Source: Combretum micranthum
Taxonomy: Eukaryota > Streptophyta > Magnoliopsida > Myrtales > Combretaceae
Direction: 5' to 3'
Length of the DNA: 64,000 nt
NCBI GenBank assembly: GCA_024138025.1
Contig: JAMXBD010000170.1
Span: forward strand, 868,001-932,000
Of the stretch, positions 10,401-21,472 are shown in pieces. How positions within the stretch are numbered: position 1 is the stretch's first letter; every line of letters starts with the position of its first letter. The position numbers were made by a program, and so were the translations under genes. The notes beneath the pieces are model-generated. The model did not search any database. It saw only the letters and a program-made list of their open reading frames with translations, and was not told the DNA's origin.

Positions 10401-13400
10401 TCGAGTACCCTGCAGTAGAACAGATAGCATTCAAATGCCCCTGTGGTGCTGTCTGAGCGTCTAACGCTGCAATGTGTCATTAGCTTAACAACAGCAGTGA
10501 CTTCAAGCAATACCAATCTGAGTAGTCGATCATAGGACGTAAGCAGTATGGTAAGACAGTGGCAGAATTTCAAGCACATGATAGAACCCAAGTCACACAC
10601 ATGATACTAAGCAAGCATACCGAACACACACTACAGTAGATTTCACAAACACATACCAAAAAACTGCCAGCTCCAAACCCAATCAAACAGCAGCAGGTTC
10701 ACAACAAAAACGGCTCAGTCATCATGGGCTAAGCAATGAGAAAAGGAGTAGTATTGATTGTCATAACTTCACTAGAAAATTAGACGATAGAAGATAAGTT
10801 GTTGATAATGTGTTGTGTTTTGGAAAATGGTATTCATGACCTTCACTTTGATAATATGGATAACAATTGATGGTTTCATTTGAAGCATGAATCAATGTAT
10901 ATAGTGAATCCTCGCTCCTTGAGACTTTATAACATATCCTGGCCCACTTGCTTTGCATAAATTTGGCACTTATCCTTGTCACAGCTCATAATACATGCCA
11001 TACTTTTTCTTTTTGTAAATATTGTATGTCGTGTCCTGCTACTTGGACACTCCTTTAACTAGCTTAGGTCATGGTTTCAATATAATTTTGCACTTTGGTT
11101 GTTGATTTTGGGTGCATGGTTGATAATTATAGGCTGATTGATGTTCGTTTATAGCTATTACTCAAATTTTCTACCAAACAGCTCGAAAATTAGATAATGA
11201 ATGCTCCAATATGCAGTCACATCGACATGCTATGCTGTCTAGTCATAATTGGGCGTTCGAGTCTGCCAATTTGATTTTTGCTCTATTGCTGCTAAATATA
11301 GCAGCTACTTGGAAATTCAACCATAGCTTGTTGTAGTAAATTGGTAGTAGTATGGTTTGCTCTTTCAATAGCCATCATGGATGGTGGTGTTATAAATCTC
11401 TCACTCAACATTTTAAACTAGGTTTCATATGATGTGGGTGTTTCAAAGCAAGATAGGTAAGCACTCCTTTAACCATATCAGCAGGATTAAGCAAAACACG
11501 AACAAGATTATACAATGCAGGAAAAAGACTAGTATCGACTTGACTAATGCTTCAGCGACATCATCATAGTTATCGGAAACTGCGACGTACCATGTTGTTT
11601 CGTGAGTTTTAGTGAGGGTGGATTCGTAGATGTTTGAATGTTCCACGTAAATTCTGATTATTGCATTCCATTCCCTTTTCCTGGTGCTTTGGAGCAAAAT
11701 TTTTTTGAGTTGCTATGTGCTCAAATTCAAAATCCATTAGAGCTTCTTCGCTCATGATATGAGTTGTTGCTCACCAATTCTTCCCATGAGTCTATTATGG
11801 TGCTCGTTGTAGTGCCTTGCTGCAGCACGGTAGCGATGTAAACAACAATGCTTGTGTGAATAACTTCATAAAAACTAATATAAGATTCAAACCAATTGCA
11901 TAGTTAAAAGCATGGGATAGGGGATTCCCATCACGACCTTAACCTTTTCCTCATCTGATAACGCTTGGTATGCCTTTGAGTTATCAAGAGGTATTGCATT
12001 GTCCTAACAGAGCTTTTATGCAATCCCAAATGGTCCGCAAGCATGTCAACATTTTTTGAGTTATGTGTATCATAGGAACATGTATATCAAGAAAAACTGT
12101 AGATGCACTAACTGTAGTAGCATTATATAAGAGCAGTGTAGCATCATGAGTAAGCTAGTGTTACCTGTACGTACACGAACATCGTGCATTCTCACATAAG
12201 TGAGGATCACATACAAATTAGCATTTTATGCTTCAAGCATCACACACAAATGTGCATTAAACATAAAACCCATTGCTTTGTGATAGGCATTGACTTGTAC
12301 CTCTCTTCACTGTAATCTTCTTGGTTATACAATGTAATAATTTTTTTTTATAGGAGTTGTAATTGACTATGTAAAATTGACCATAATGATGGAATCAATT
12401 CGTCAACTCTACATCCATTTGTTTTTCTTGATATTCATTTTTTGCCTCGATATGTAGTCATTAAGTGCTTTGGAACACTAGTTCTCATTTAGCAGCAGTA
12501 GATGAAAAGATGCACTTATGGGATCACCTCAACCCCACCGAGACTTATGAAGTTATGATAAGCATAACAAACAAAAAGCATATATTAGTAACAAAGGTCA
12601 TCATTGAAGGCAATACTTAATTTTAAAACACGCCTTATTCTTTATGATCATACGTGCTTAAGAGTAAAGCTTCAACCAAGCAGCAATATCATCTGATACA
12701 AGAGATGAATGAACTCCTTACACTATCATGTGCATTTAAGTAGCATTGTTACTTCATTGAGATAATGTTTAAATGACCCATTTAAAGAAAATGATCATCC
12801 ATGCTCATGCAGCGATAAGGGCATTCATTATCAATAATGCTTGTGTAGTGATGGTGGCATTTGGATTGATAAATTTTTATTAATCAATGGATTATTTCCC
12901 ACTACCCAATTGCTTAGCATTACTTATTAGGGTATCACCTGAATATAGGATACTTTCCAAAGATTACTCGGTTTAATGGAGCTTGTTAAGGGGATTATCT
13001 CTACTACTTGACAATTATAAATATCGAGAGGAAAGTAGTGATGACTTATCAACATCGTACGCTTAAGAGCTAAGCTCTAACCTACTAGCAATGATTTCTA
13101 AATCATGTTGTGTTTGTTACTATCTTTTTTCATTACTAAGCTTTGTGTTCTAAGAAGATAGTCTCTTACTTTATAGTGACAATGGCAACAAAAGGAAAAT
13201 AAACGAGCACATCATCATATTCTCATGAATAATACTCATTGATTGAGTAATATAACTCATTCATTAGTTAAAAGCGTCTAATGCTTTATTTAGTCATAAA
13301 AAGAAAGGAAATGAGTGAGATTTAACAATAACGCTATTGATTATAAGCGATCCTTATCCTTCCGTTCATAAAGTGCTTTGTTTTTTCATGTTACCATAAG

Positions 13401-13514
13401 GCTTTTTGTGTTTCTTTGCACTCCCATGACAAACACACTTCTTTGTTTTTTTTTTTTTTTTAATTATTGAGTTTGAGTTTCTTCATCCATAAGCAGTGAT
13501 TCCCCCTAGGTTTC
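7408..13514 (-). other. Long interior of the gypsy-type element without polymerase
   Basis: About 6.1 kb downstream of the protease (minus-strand order). I looked for RT (Y-x-DD), RNase H and integrase signatures in minus-strand frames and saw none; only short unrelated open frames exist. GC content is higher than in the 20-50 kb intergenic DNA. The one recognisable piece is an ankyrin-gene-like fragment at 11530-11755. Two stretches around 12645-12700 and 13055-13110 (ACGTGCTTAAGAGTAAAGC and ACGCTTAAGAGCTAAGC) are diverged copies of each other. The rest is unassigned. Confidence 0.55.
11530..11755 (-). pseudogene. Fragment resembling the 5' end of a plant ankyrin-repeat (ITN1/ACD6-like) gene
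   Basis: Read on the minus strand from an ATG at 11755-11753, the sequence gives MSEEALMDFEFEHIATQK; after a one-base shift at an A/T run near 11700 it continues LLQSTRKREWNAIIRIYV, ESTLTKTHETTWYVAVSD and YDDVAEALVKSI. Plant PGG-domain ankyrin proteins begin in the same way: a short Met-Ser-x-Glu-Ala-Leu start, a KGEWEEVV-type helix, then an ankyrin repeat TKSGDTALHIAVSDGQEDVVEELV. Here the ALHIA core has become TWYVA. The match is from memory of the family and covers about 70 residues. After KSI the frame runs into hydrophobic residues that look like read-through into an intron. It lies between the LTRs, so it is either captured host sequence or an older insertion target. Confidence 0.5.
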
Positions 13515-14015
13515 TACTCAAAGCATTCCCCAATCATTTTCATACTCATGGAAGAAAGCAACTTCAATAAAGTAGAGCTCATTATGGTTGAATGGAATCT
13601 TTGTCACATTGATTAAGATATCACTTCCATTCCAATGACCTTTCATGATTGATGCTATGTCGAGGGTGTCATGTTGTACTCTTGCAGCCATGTCCTTCCT
13701 ATGAGAAGGTGGGAGGACATTGGTGCATCAACTACATGAAATTTAACAAAGCCATGAATGGGCCCAACTTTAAAGCTTACTTTAGTATAACCCATTGTCA
13801 TTGTAGAAGATTCAACAAAGCTGTTCACTGTGATGAGATGCTTCACTAAGTGTCAAATATCTATTCTCACATCTTTGAAGGCAGACATAGGCATAATATT
13901 GAGCAAAGATCCATTATCAATAAGCATCCTATATTATCCACATACAAAGGATGCTTATGATTAAAATTATTTAAGCGCATATCAACATTAGTAAACGTAA
14001 TGGCATAATCCATTG
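13515..14015 (-). pseudogene. Gypsy-type aspartic protease remnant
   Basis: The protease cleaves the gag(-pol) precursor. On the minus strand near 13924-13883 the active site reads LIDNGSLLNIMPMSA, a form common in plant Tat/Athila-type gypsy proteins (LIDNGSSLNVMP-like), so the catalytic Asp-x-Gly is kept. It continues through STMTMGYTKVSFKVGPI and FHVVDAPMSSHLLIGRTWL (13846-13655), the typical second half of this domain, then a downstream piece with KIPFNHNELYFIEV. Frameshifts separate the active site from the flap region, and upstream a frame gives PLYVDNIGC. No RT follows. Confidence 0.8.
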
Positions 14016-14289
14016 TACAGGCTGTTCCTTTCTTAGGTTGAATTACATCGTACTCACCATAATAACCTTACATAATTTGGTTAAGTGTAGTCATTGTTGC
14101 AAATCGTGCATCCTCATCAAATCCAAAGAGATCAAAGAAGTTCTTAAAATTTGAAGTCTTCATTAAAGTAAAGACAACATTATCGTCCCTATTGGTTTCA
14201 ATTTTGAGTGCATTATCATTTTCTTCATGCGCCTCAACAGGTTACATGTTTGTTGACTCCGTTATGGTAGGATCGTGAGTAACGACATT

Positions 14290-15480
14290 CATAACACCAC
14301 ACTGGTTGTTATGAGCTGGAAGTGGCTTATTCTGACATCATTATTTTCTATGATAAGCTCCCCATTATGTACTCTTTCATTGAAGATCCTCTTTAAAGTA
14401 AAGCAATCCTTATAGGATACCTCACAATCCTGTGGAATCTATAAAATTAGGTAATTCTTTTCTTCTTGAGTTGGTAAACGTTTTACTTTTAGAAGTTTGA
14501 GATTTCCATCTTTCAACCACTGATCTAGCATAGCATGCATATTTCCCATTAAGTAAGGATATGTTAATGCTTCCTTTGCTCTCTTACCTTTAGGCTTCTT
14601 AACTCTTGGTTTCTTCTCCTCTTTGGAATCTTCACTCTGAGTTAGATTCACCAATCGATCTCTTTTGTTAAACTTTGCACTTCCTCCCCTTTGTTGTGCT
14701 ACCGGATTATTGGTCCTTAGTGCATTCTCAACTAGCATAGAGAATGACGCCAAGGAAAGATTTTCCAAGTGTACCACATACTTAGTAAATATACATTGGA
14801 CGCAAATTTTTACAGACTCCTATTCATCATATACATCTTGAATGTCTAGGGAATGTTTTCTAAAGTGCTCAATATAATTCATTAAGTCTTTCTTGGGCTT
14901 TTGGTGAATCCACCCCATATCAATCAAGGTCACATGTTCTTGTGTGGAGAAGAACTTCTCTAAAAACATCTTACACATACTTTCTCATGAGTCCACTGAT
15001 CTAGGGGAAAGATTGACATACCAAGTATACACCTTCTCTATGAGGATTGGAAATTTCTTTTAACTTCAAATCATCATCAAATCCATAAACTTTTAGTGTC
15101 TTAATAAACTTCAGCAAATGCTCCTTGGCACTTTCCTTCTTACCATTAAAAGCATGAATTTAGGACTTATGTAGTCCTTAGGGTATGGCTCGGTAGAAAT
15201 ATGCTGATTGTGTCGAAGTTTGAGATCCAACATCTCCAAATCGGACTTAGCTTGTATTTCTTTTAGGTATACATCTAAATCTTCCTTCATGACAAAAATG
15301 TCTTTAGGAGTTGAAGTAGTAGCTTTGGCTAATGTGGTTAAGGTATTAGTTTGAAATGGAGCTGTATTAAGTTGAGCAACGAGTCCCCTAAAAACAATAT
15401 GTGGCATAGCCTATGAGGATGAAGATCCTCCAAATTGAATTCCCTTGTTTCTTACTTAAGGTGCAGACAGTTATGTAACT
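14290..15480 (-). pseudogene. Gypsy-type gag pseudogene (retrotransposon gag domain)
   Basis: Minus-strand reading gives, in order: GIQFGGSSSSQAMPHIVF, a hydrophilic linker, EPYPKDYISPKF (15200-15150), the gag core with SAKEHLLKF, FPILIEKVYTWYVNLSPRS, KMFLEKFFSTQEHVTLIDMG and HFRKHSLDIQDVYDE, then LENLSLASFSMLVENAL and a Lys-rich stretch, GNMHAMLDQWLKDGNLKL and CFTLKRIFNERVHNGELI near 14430-14340. This order matches gag of plant Tat/Athila-like elements (PF03732 core followed by a degenerate knuckle). Frameshifts and stops occur near 15140, 15060, 14980, 14815 and 14440, so the protein cannot be made. Confidence 0.82.
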
Positions 15481-17229
15481 ATAGGCTTTAATCGGTTCGT
15501 TGGGTTAAAATCACTTTAAAGAACACAAAGTTGAAGTTTTTGAAAAATTATAAAAACTAATATGTTCTGTTCAACTTTGGAAGCAACTACCGATATCAGG
15601 CAAATGCACCTACCAAAGTAGTATAGAAAATACTAGGTTATATTCCAGGGGATCGTTGCCGTCTACCTTACTCACATTTTATCTATTGTCTAGCTAAAGA
15701 AAGTTTAGAAGATCATAATGAAAACATAAGCTATATTATGGTTATTGAGAATGCACAAAGGTTCTCAGGGTAAAATTGAAGATGGGTTTGTAAAAATACA
15801 AGATGAGAGCCCAAGGATTTGTTTCGCGAATTCTTTATCATATGATTTCTTAACAAACTCAGAGAGATAGTTGTTTACTAGTGTATTTGCACTGTTAGAG
15901 TCACTAGGGTAAGTTAAAGTCTCTCTTAAGGTCAACAACTCCAGATCTAAACCAGACCACCAGAATCCCTTCACAAGTTATCAGCGGTCTAAATCTACAA
16001 AAAGCTTAAAAATCCTTTGTTTCAAAACCAACCTAATTAATTTTAAAAAAAAAGTGATAGAAAGTTTCACCATTGCTCTCTCAAGGCGATTATGAGCAAC
16101 TACATTAGTAGCCTAGATCTATTCGAAAGAATGATCTCTCAATCTACTAAATTGAAATTAGGCATGAATTGAAAAGGTGCGCCACACATTTGGATTTGCA
16201 AAAATCCGTTCAAGTTACTGATTACAAATACCTAGTCAACGATTACTGGAAAGTGCAATTGAAATCACATGAATCAGGATTTGGATTCACAAACCCTAAG
16301 TTGTAGAAGATTATTTCTCCATGGATGCAGACATTAAGCATGAATTCTAAATAGATAATATGGAATTAACAAAGAATATTACGAATTTAGTTTAGAATCT
16401 TGCAAAAATACAAACAATTGGTTAAAATGATTTTACCCAGAAAACTTGAGATTTTTCAGCAAGAAGAAACAGTTCTTTTTCCTAAGAATTTTCTCTCTAT
16501 ACTATGTTAGGAATTTGTTACATATGCTACATGTTATTATTGCATGCCCATGTAAGTTTAGTTATAGGCTTGGGACACAAAAATCATGATAATTTTATTT
16601 GCTAACGTGATAGATTCTTCATAACAGAATTCGTTTTTTATTTCATGTATGCGCGTTTAAATTGCCAACTTAGGATATGACTTTTTGTGAGGTAAGGTCG
16701 ACCATTTGAATGTTGCTTGAAAGTCAGGGCTTGACTTAAGCTATAGCATTATGCTAAAAATGGGCTCGAGTCTTTGTTTAATTTTAACTGCGGAGTAAAT
16801 TGAGATCGTTGAGGGCTCAAAGTTATCACTCGATCCAAGCTGTTATTTTCCTCTTAAAGTGTGGTTTTTTGTCCAGCTTGAGTCGTGGGGTAGATTCAAG
16901 GCTCAATATTGTGGCACGACAAAGCTCTTTCATAAAGTCTAGGGCTCAATCACCTCAAAATAGACGTTAAGTGTCATGTTGAGGCCTCTATGTAGGACGC
17001 GACGAACCATTTTGCCTTATTTTACATTGCTGTTTTGGCTTCGATGGGTACTTTTATAGGGTTTGATCAATTCTGCTTTGCACAATTGATATTGTTTTAC
17101 TCCAATTTGGATCAAATCACTTTGTTTCCACTTCTTTTGATTCTAGGAGCTAAAAAACAATATTTAAATGATAAAAGCACTAGATTCATAGGAATTAACC
17201 AAAAAATACATCAGATTAAGCCCAAATTT
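15481..17229 (-). other. Noncoding gap inside the gypsy-type gag region
   Basis: About 1.75 kb between a possible gag N-terminal piece (17230-17650) and the gag core. No domain is recognisable on either strand. Possibilities are an insertion, an intron, or simply the 5' leader with the upstream frame being unrelated. Confidence 0.4.
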
Positions 17230-17650
17230 CTACAAGTAGAATTAAGTAAAATAGACTTATCAGGCTCTAAGGATGGAACTTGCTCTTCAACTCTAATAGA
17301 GTCCTGTTTAGAAGTAAGAACAGGATTAGCATGTTGAGGTGCTTACGGAGCTTGAGGTGTCCGAGGAGCATGTTGTTACGCAGCAATAATAAGGGCCGAC
17401 AAAGTCATGCCTTATTACGCAGCAACAATAGCAATCGTACCAAGCAAGTATTGAGCCATCATCATGAATTGATGAAATTGTCTCATAAACTCTTGCACCA
17501 GTCGATTGACTTGCGTAATTTTCTTGCACATATAGGATTGCGACATTGTTGGGTTGAGTACTAACAAGTTAGTTAACATCTTCAAGTGCTAGCATATCAT
17601 GCTCAACAACTTCAGGATTAGTATCAGATTGTTGAGTCATGGCCATAGTG
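17230..17650 (-). pseudogene. Possible N-terminal gag piece of the gypsy-type element
   Basis: On the minus strand a Met-Ala-Met-Thr-Gln-Gln start near 17645 is followed, across frameshifts, by Gln/Pro-rich and APRTPQAP-like sequence. Plant gypsy gag proteins often begin with such low-complexity Gln/Pro stretches. It lies about 110 bp from the 5' LTR end, where gag would be expected. Similarity is compositional only. Confidence 0.3.
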
Positions 17651-17761
17651 AAGCCAGTGGGTTTCTTAGAGGTGGTAAAGTCACTAAGAATGTGTGGATA
17701 AGGATTCGAATGCAACGATCACGTGCGTACTAGGTGGTTATCACAATACATGTGATCTAGG

Positions 17762-18346
17762 AAAACGACACATGCAATGATGGTCAAGATGAAATCATGT
17801 AGGGAGGAGAAGTAGGCAATCTCAGTAGGCTCTAACACACGTGTGACAGATGAGAGAGCTAGAAAGCATCAACCTCACCAAATAGGATGGATCGATATTT
17901 GTTCTTGATCGGGACAAATTATTGATTCACCAAAATAGATATCTAGCATCACAACGAGGTTTATCTAAGATTTCACTCATCCAAAATGAGGTGGGGACTA
18001 CTAGTATTTATAGAGAATCCAGCTGTTGATGTCGTTTATCAAACAAGACGAACAACCAACAGTTAGGATGAATCTCTCTCATAATAGCTAGAGAAGCGAG
18101 CTCCTTTATAGATCTATACCCATTAAGGCCATTTTATTTATAGTGTGTGAGCTAATCTGAGAAAGGTTGGAATTGGATTCGCCAATTCCAACGGGCCTTA
18201 CTCCAAACTTGCCACACAAAATCTCCCTTGATCATTGCAATGTAATTGAATATAATTCTCTAAGCCCCGTCACCTTAGTTCAGAGAATTAGATCTAAATA
18301 AAAATTAGGCTAAAAGCCTTTACAATCAAAATTCAATCATCTACAC
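17762..18346 (-). repeat. Gypsy-type element 5' LTR (right copy)
   Basis: Partner of the LTR at 6830-7407, same orientation and similar length. It ends ATCATCTACA at 18346 and is followed by the duplicated CGTTA. The adjacent interior at 17700-17761 should hold the tRNA primer site on the minus strand, but no standard plant PBS could be recognised. Confidence 0.85.
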
Positions 18347-18351
18347 GTTAT
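18347..18351. repeat. Target-site duplication CGTTA, right copy
   Basis: Directly follows the right LTR and repeats the five bases at 6825-6829. Confidence 0.65.
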
Positions 18352-19278
18352 ATTAAGAAAGTCAATCCTTAACTGTTATGGGACTTCTAAATGCATTAAA
18401 TTGTAACTTTAAAGCACATGGACACTTGTATTTCTGATACGTTAAGAGTGATTGATTAAACACAGGGTTATGAGGATTTAAGAGAAATAGGCATGAATAA
18501 ATTGTCTGGAGATTGAATTAGCTTTTCGTTTTTGTTTAACTATTCTTATGCTTATCTTGCTCTGATGATTGAAATCGAATAATGGTATTGATAGATAACA
18601 CATATAAAGAGAAAAAAATGGGAATGCTTGAGCGCAATGATGTTTAAGCATTATGAGTTAATCCGTTTTTGTATTTGAAGAAAAAAAAAAGTCATAAGCA
18701 TTACCCATATGGTGTTTGTGAGAATGTCTAGTGTAGGCATTGGATTATTTTCTCCTAAAGCCTATAATCTTGTTATCATCAATGGGAAATTCGATTGAAA
18801 TTAGGTTTTTATTTTTATCAGTTTATCAGATCATAGTGAATCGATTTATTTACTTATTTAATTTTATCTGAGAATGTATTAATTTACCAAGAAAATAAAT
18901 CTAAACCCAAGGAAAAAGAAATCATGTTTCAAATCTTAAAACCATAAAAGAACTTTTATCATTTTATAAATAATATTTAAATTGCATTTTAATATTTTTA
19001 TTGATTCCAATTTAAGCACCATATCATCCTCAATTTATATCCCCGTATCCTTTAAATTCACCTTCACTCTGATCCATGTCGCTTTTAATAATGCATATGT
19101 TTGTAAATTTTATAGAATGTTCCCATTCTTCAAAGTGGACAGATATAGCTCAAGTCAAATTCATCTAAGCATAGTTGTAACTATTGTGGTCCTACAAGAT
19201 AAAATTATCATTAAAAAAATTGGTAATTTGCAAAGATTAGAAAACGCAAAAAGGAAAAAAAGAAATTGAAGCAAGTCA
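18352..19278. other. Intergenic, nothing recognised
   Basis: AT-rich sequence with short shadow frames only. The first 50 bp might be the remaining tail of the interrupted copia LTR, but alignment with the tail at 270-310 is too poor to rely on. Confidence 0.4.
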
Positions 19279-19447
19279 ATGGGGTAGGGTAGCCGATGGG
19301 TCAGGATCGAAATCCTATAGGAGCGGGTTTAGATATTATAAGAAAAACCCTATAGAGTTGTGGGTCGGGTTTAGGTAACCCTATAAGGAACCGAGGCAGG
19401 TTTTGGTCTTAGATGACCTGTCTCAAACCCATCCCGATTGCATTCTG
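19279..19447. mobile_element. hAT-like MITE, 'CCCTATAAG' family copy 1
   Basis: A short GC-richer island with terminal inverted repeats: GGGGTAGGGTAGCCGATGGG at the left faces CCCATCCCGATTGC at the right. It carries ACCCTATAGAG, GGTCGGGTTTAGG and ACCCTATAAGG. Related sequences lie at 37868-38035 and 43022-43850. Assignment to hAT rests on general resemblance to plant elements rich in (A/G)ACCCG words. Confidence 0.45.
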
Positions 19448-21306
19448 TAGTAAGAGGAGGGATTTGATGTCTTTTTATCTTTTTCCTTAAATAATCGTTT
19501 ATTCTATAAAGATCTAACTGATAAATTTCTAAAAGTTTGTAGGAGATTTAGTAGCTTTCATCTAACTTCTATTTTAAAATTTCTAATTGTCCAATTTTAA
19601 AGATATAAGTTCACAGTGCATTTAGAATGTTTTTGTAATTTTAATGTGTTGTCAGCTTTTAGGTTGTTGCTCAAGATTTGCACAAACATCCCGTCTTCTA
19701 CAGTTCTCCACTTCTCTGGCCATCAAACACAACTTCACATAAGGCACTAACCTTTAGGTAGTTTTTTCTTTTATAAAAACCAATATTTTAATAAACCCTA
19801 GTTACCCCACAGTAATCTTAATTCTCACACTCATTTTATATCTGAACAAAAACACGAAACCATTAAATTTGCATCCTTGAGGAAAAAAAAAAGAAGAAAA
19901 TAAATGAATAAAATAATATGATAAAAATAAAAAGCAAAAGCCATTAAATTTGTATAGTTTTAGGTCAACCCTCTTAAAAATCAATTTAAATCCTGTTAGA
20001 TTTTTCTTCTCAATTCCTCTCCTCCCAGTATTATTCTCATGTTTCCACAATCTTTCCCGTACAATTTATCAAAATCTAAGATTAAAATTATTTGATTGTA
20101 TTTATAAAATTAAAAAATTTTATTTTATAGATTAATGAAAAATTTTAGCACCCGTTTTATAGTATAGACACCGTTATATATTTCTTATAGGAAAAGCCAT
20201 ATAAGCCGTATAGTACTTAAAAGTCAAAATTTAAGAACTTTTTTAATCCCAACCAAATAAAAAAATTACTTTTTAAAAATTATAATTACTTTCTCATAAA
20301 ATGATTAAAACATAAGATTACTTTTGAGTCCATGGTATATTCCCCCACATCCAATGATATGTCTTGAGTGGGTGACTCTTTCATACGAATCACTTGTATG
20401 TACCTTACTTCATTGGATTGAGTTTGGGTAGGTTTCAAGAGTCAAATCTTGAAATTTTTTTTCTTTTTTTTTTATATTTATTAGCTTTAAAATGCAAACT
20501 TAAACTCAACTCACTTAATTAAATAAATTTCATATTGAGTTTGAGCTCAACTTATTTATAAATTAGAGCCTAGTTGGGCACGAGGCATAAATCAAACTTG
20601 ATAAATAAATAAATTTCATTCTGAGTTTGAGCTCAACTTATCTATAAATTAAAGCTCAATTAAGCTCCATTCAAACTTGAATAACTAATAAGGGACTTGG
20701 TTTATTAGACATCACCTATATATTAGTTAGTCGACTCATCATGAGTTCGAGCTTAATTTATTTAGATAAATAAATTTTATTTTAAGTTTGAATTTAAATT
20801 GTTCACGAATCAAATTTGATTAAAGTTGATTTTCAAGCAATGGCTCAAGTTGTAGAGTATCTATATATACATAGATATATATATATATATATATATTTAT
20901 GCTGACGAAATCTAATGTTTCATTGCAACTCCGAATATATATTTTGCTTATTTGAAAGACTTGCAATGCCCTATAATTACTAGAAAATGTAGACCTCGTA
21001 GCCCTTCGGCAGCATATAAGCAGCCTATGTTTGTATTAGGGGATGGCTAATTTGCCCCCCCTAATGGATCCTTTTTCTACTTTGGGGAAGAGAGAGAGAG
21101 AGGGAATTTTTTTTTTACCTTGATTGGCTGGTAATTGGACACGTTGTGGTAAATCTGGCAATAATGGGGCAGTGGGTGGATGGAGCAAATTTTCTCCATC
21201 CATTCTTAACACCTATGCTACATTAGGTTTTAGGGCTTTTATTTTAGTTTCTCTTTCCATATAGCTAGACTTTAGCACGGCTAGCAATCTGGGACTATGT
21301 GGATCG
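19448..21306. other. Intergenic with local tandem and simple repeats
   Basis: Contains an 86-bp-period partial duplication (20521 and 20607: AAATAAATTTCAT then TGAGTTTGAGCTCAACTTAT), an AT microsatellite at about 20872-20896 and an AG run near 21090-21104. No gene seen. Confidence 0.5.
20521..20690. repeat. Two-copy tandem repeat, 86-bp period
   Basis: AAATAAATTTCATATTGAG at 20521 recurs as AAATAAATTTCATTCTGAG at 20607, each followed by TTTGAGCTCAACTTAT and TATAAATTA. A more diverged third unit begins near 20764. Confidence 0.6.
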
Positions 21307-21472
21307 TCTGATTTTCATTTTTATTTAAATTATATTTATATTTTATCCAATTGATATATTTATAAAATATATATATTTTTTATATTTATTTATTGATATA
21401 TATTTATTTAAAAATAATAAAAATAAAATATCAAAATATCTAAAAAATTAAAACAAATACTTCAAATACACA
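21307..21472. repeat. MITE family A-like remnant
   Basis: Begins TCGTCTGATTTTCATTTTTA and contains the family A internal word AAAATAATAAAAATAAAATA followed by TCAAAATATCTA. Very AT-rich and diverged; ends uncertain. Confidence 0.3.

Larger units (their letters stand above)
6830..18346 (-). mobile_element. Nested nonautonomous Ty3/gypsy-type LTR retrotransposon
   Basis: Two direct copies of a ~575-bp sequence (6830-7407 and about 17762-18346) enclose 10.35 kb. On the minus strand the LTR starts TGTAGATGATTGAATTTTG. The five bases CGTTA occur at 6825-6829 and again at 18347-18351, as expected for a target-site duplication, and the insertion lies in the copia LTR. An A-run at the left edge makes the exact boundary uncertain by about 6 bp. 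Minus-strand gag and protease remnants of plant gypsy type are present, but no RT, RNase H or integrase motif was found, so it is probably a nonautonomous derivative. LTR copies differ at many sites, so the insertion is old. Confidence 0.8.

Noticed and set aside
8047..10982. Several 60-90-codon frames on both strands within the gypsy interior
   Set aside because: None shows RT, RNase H, integrase or host-domain motifs; only the ankyrin-like stretch at 11530-11755 was kept.
16500..17000. GGGCTC-rich stretch that might be another LTR
   Set aside because: No second copy in the window and no boundary motifs.
17700..17720. AGGATTCGAATGC, similar to a tRNA T arm, near the gypsy 5' LTR
   Set aside because: No acceptor stem or TGG-type primer site adjoins it, and it lies too far from the LTR end.
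18347..18400. Possible remaining tail of the interrupted copia LTR to the right of the nested element
   Set aside because: Alignment with the tails at 270-310 and 59740-59790 is too weak to annotate.
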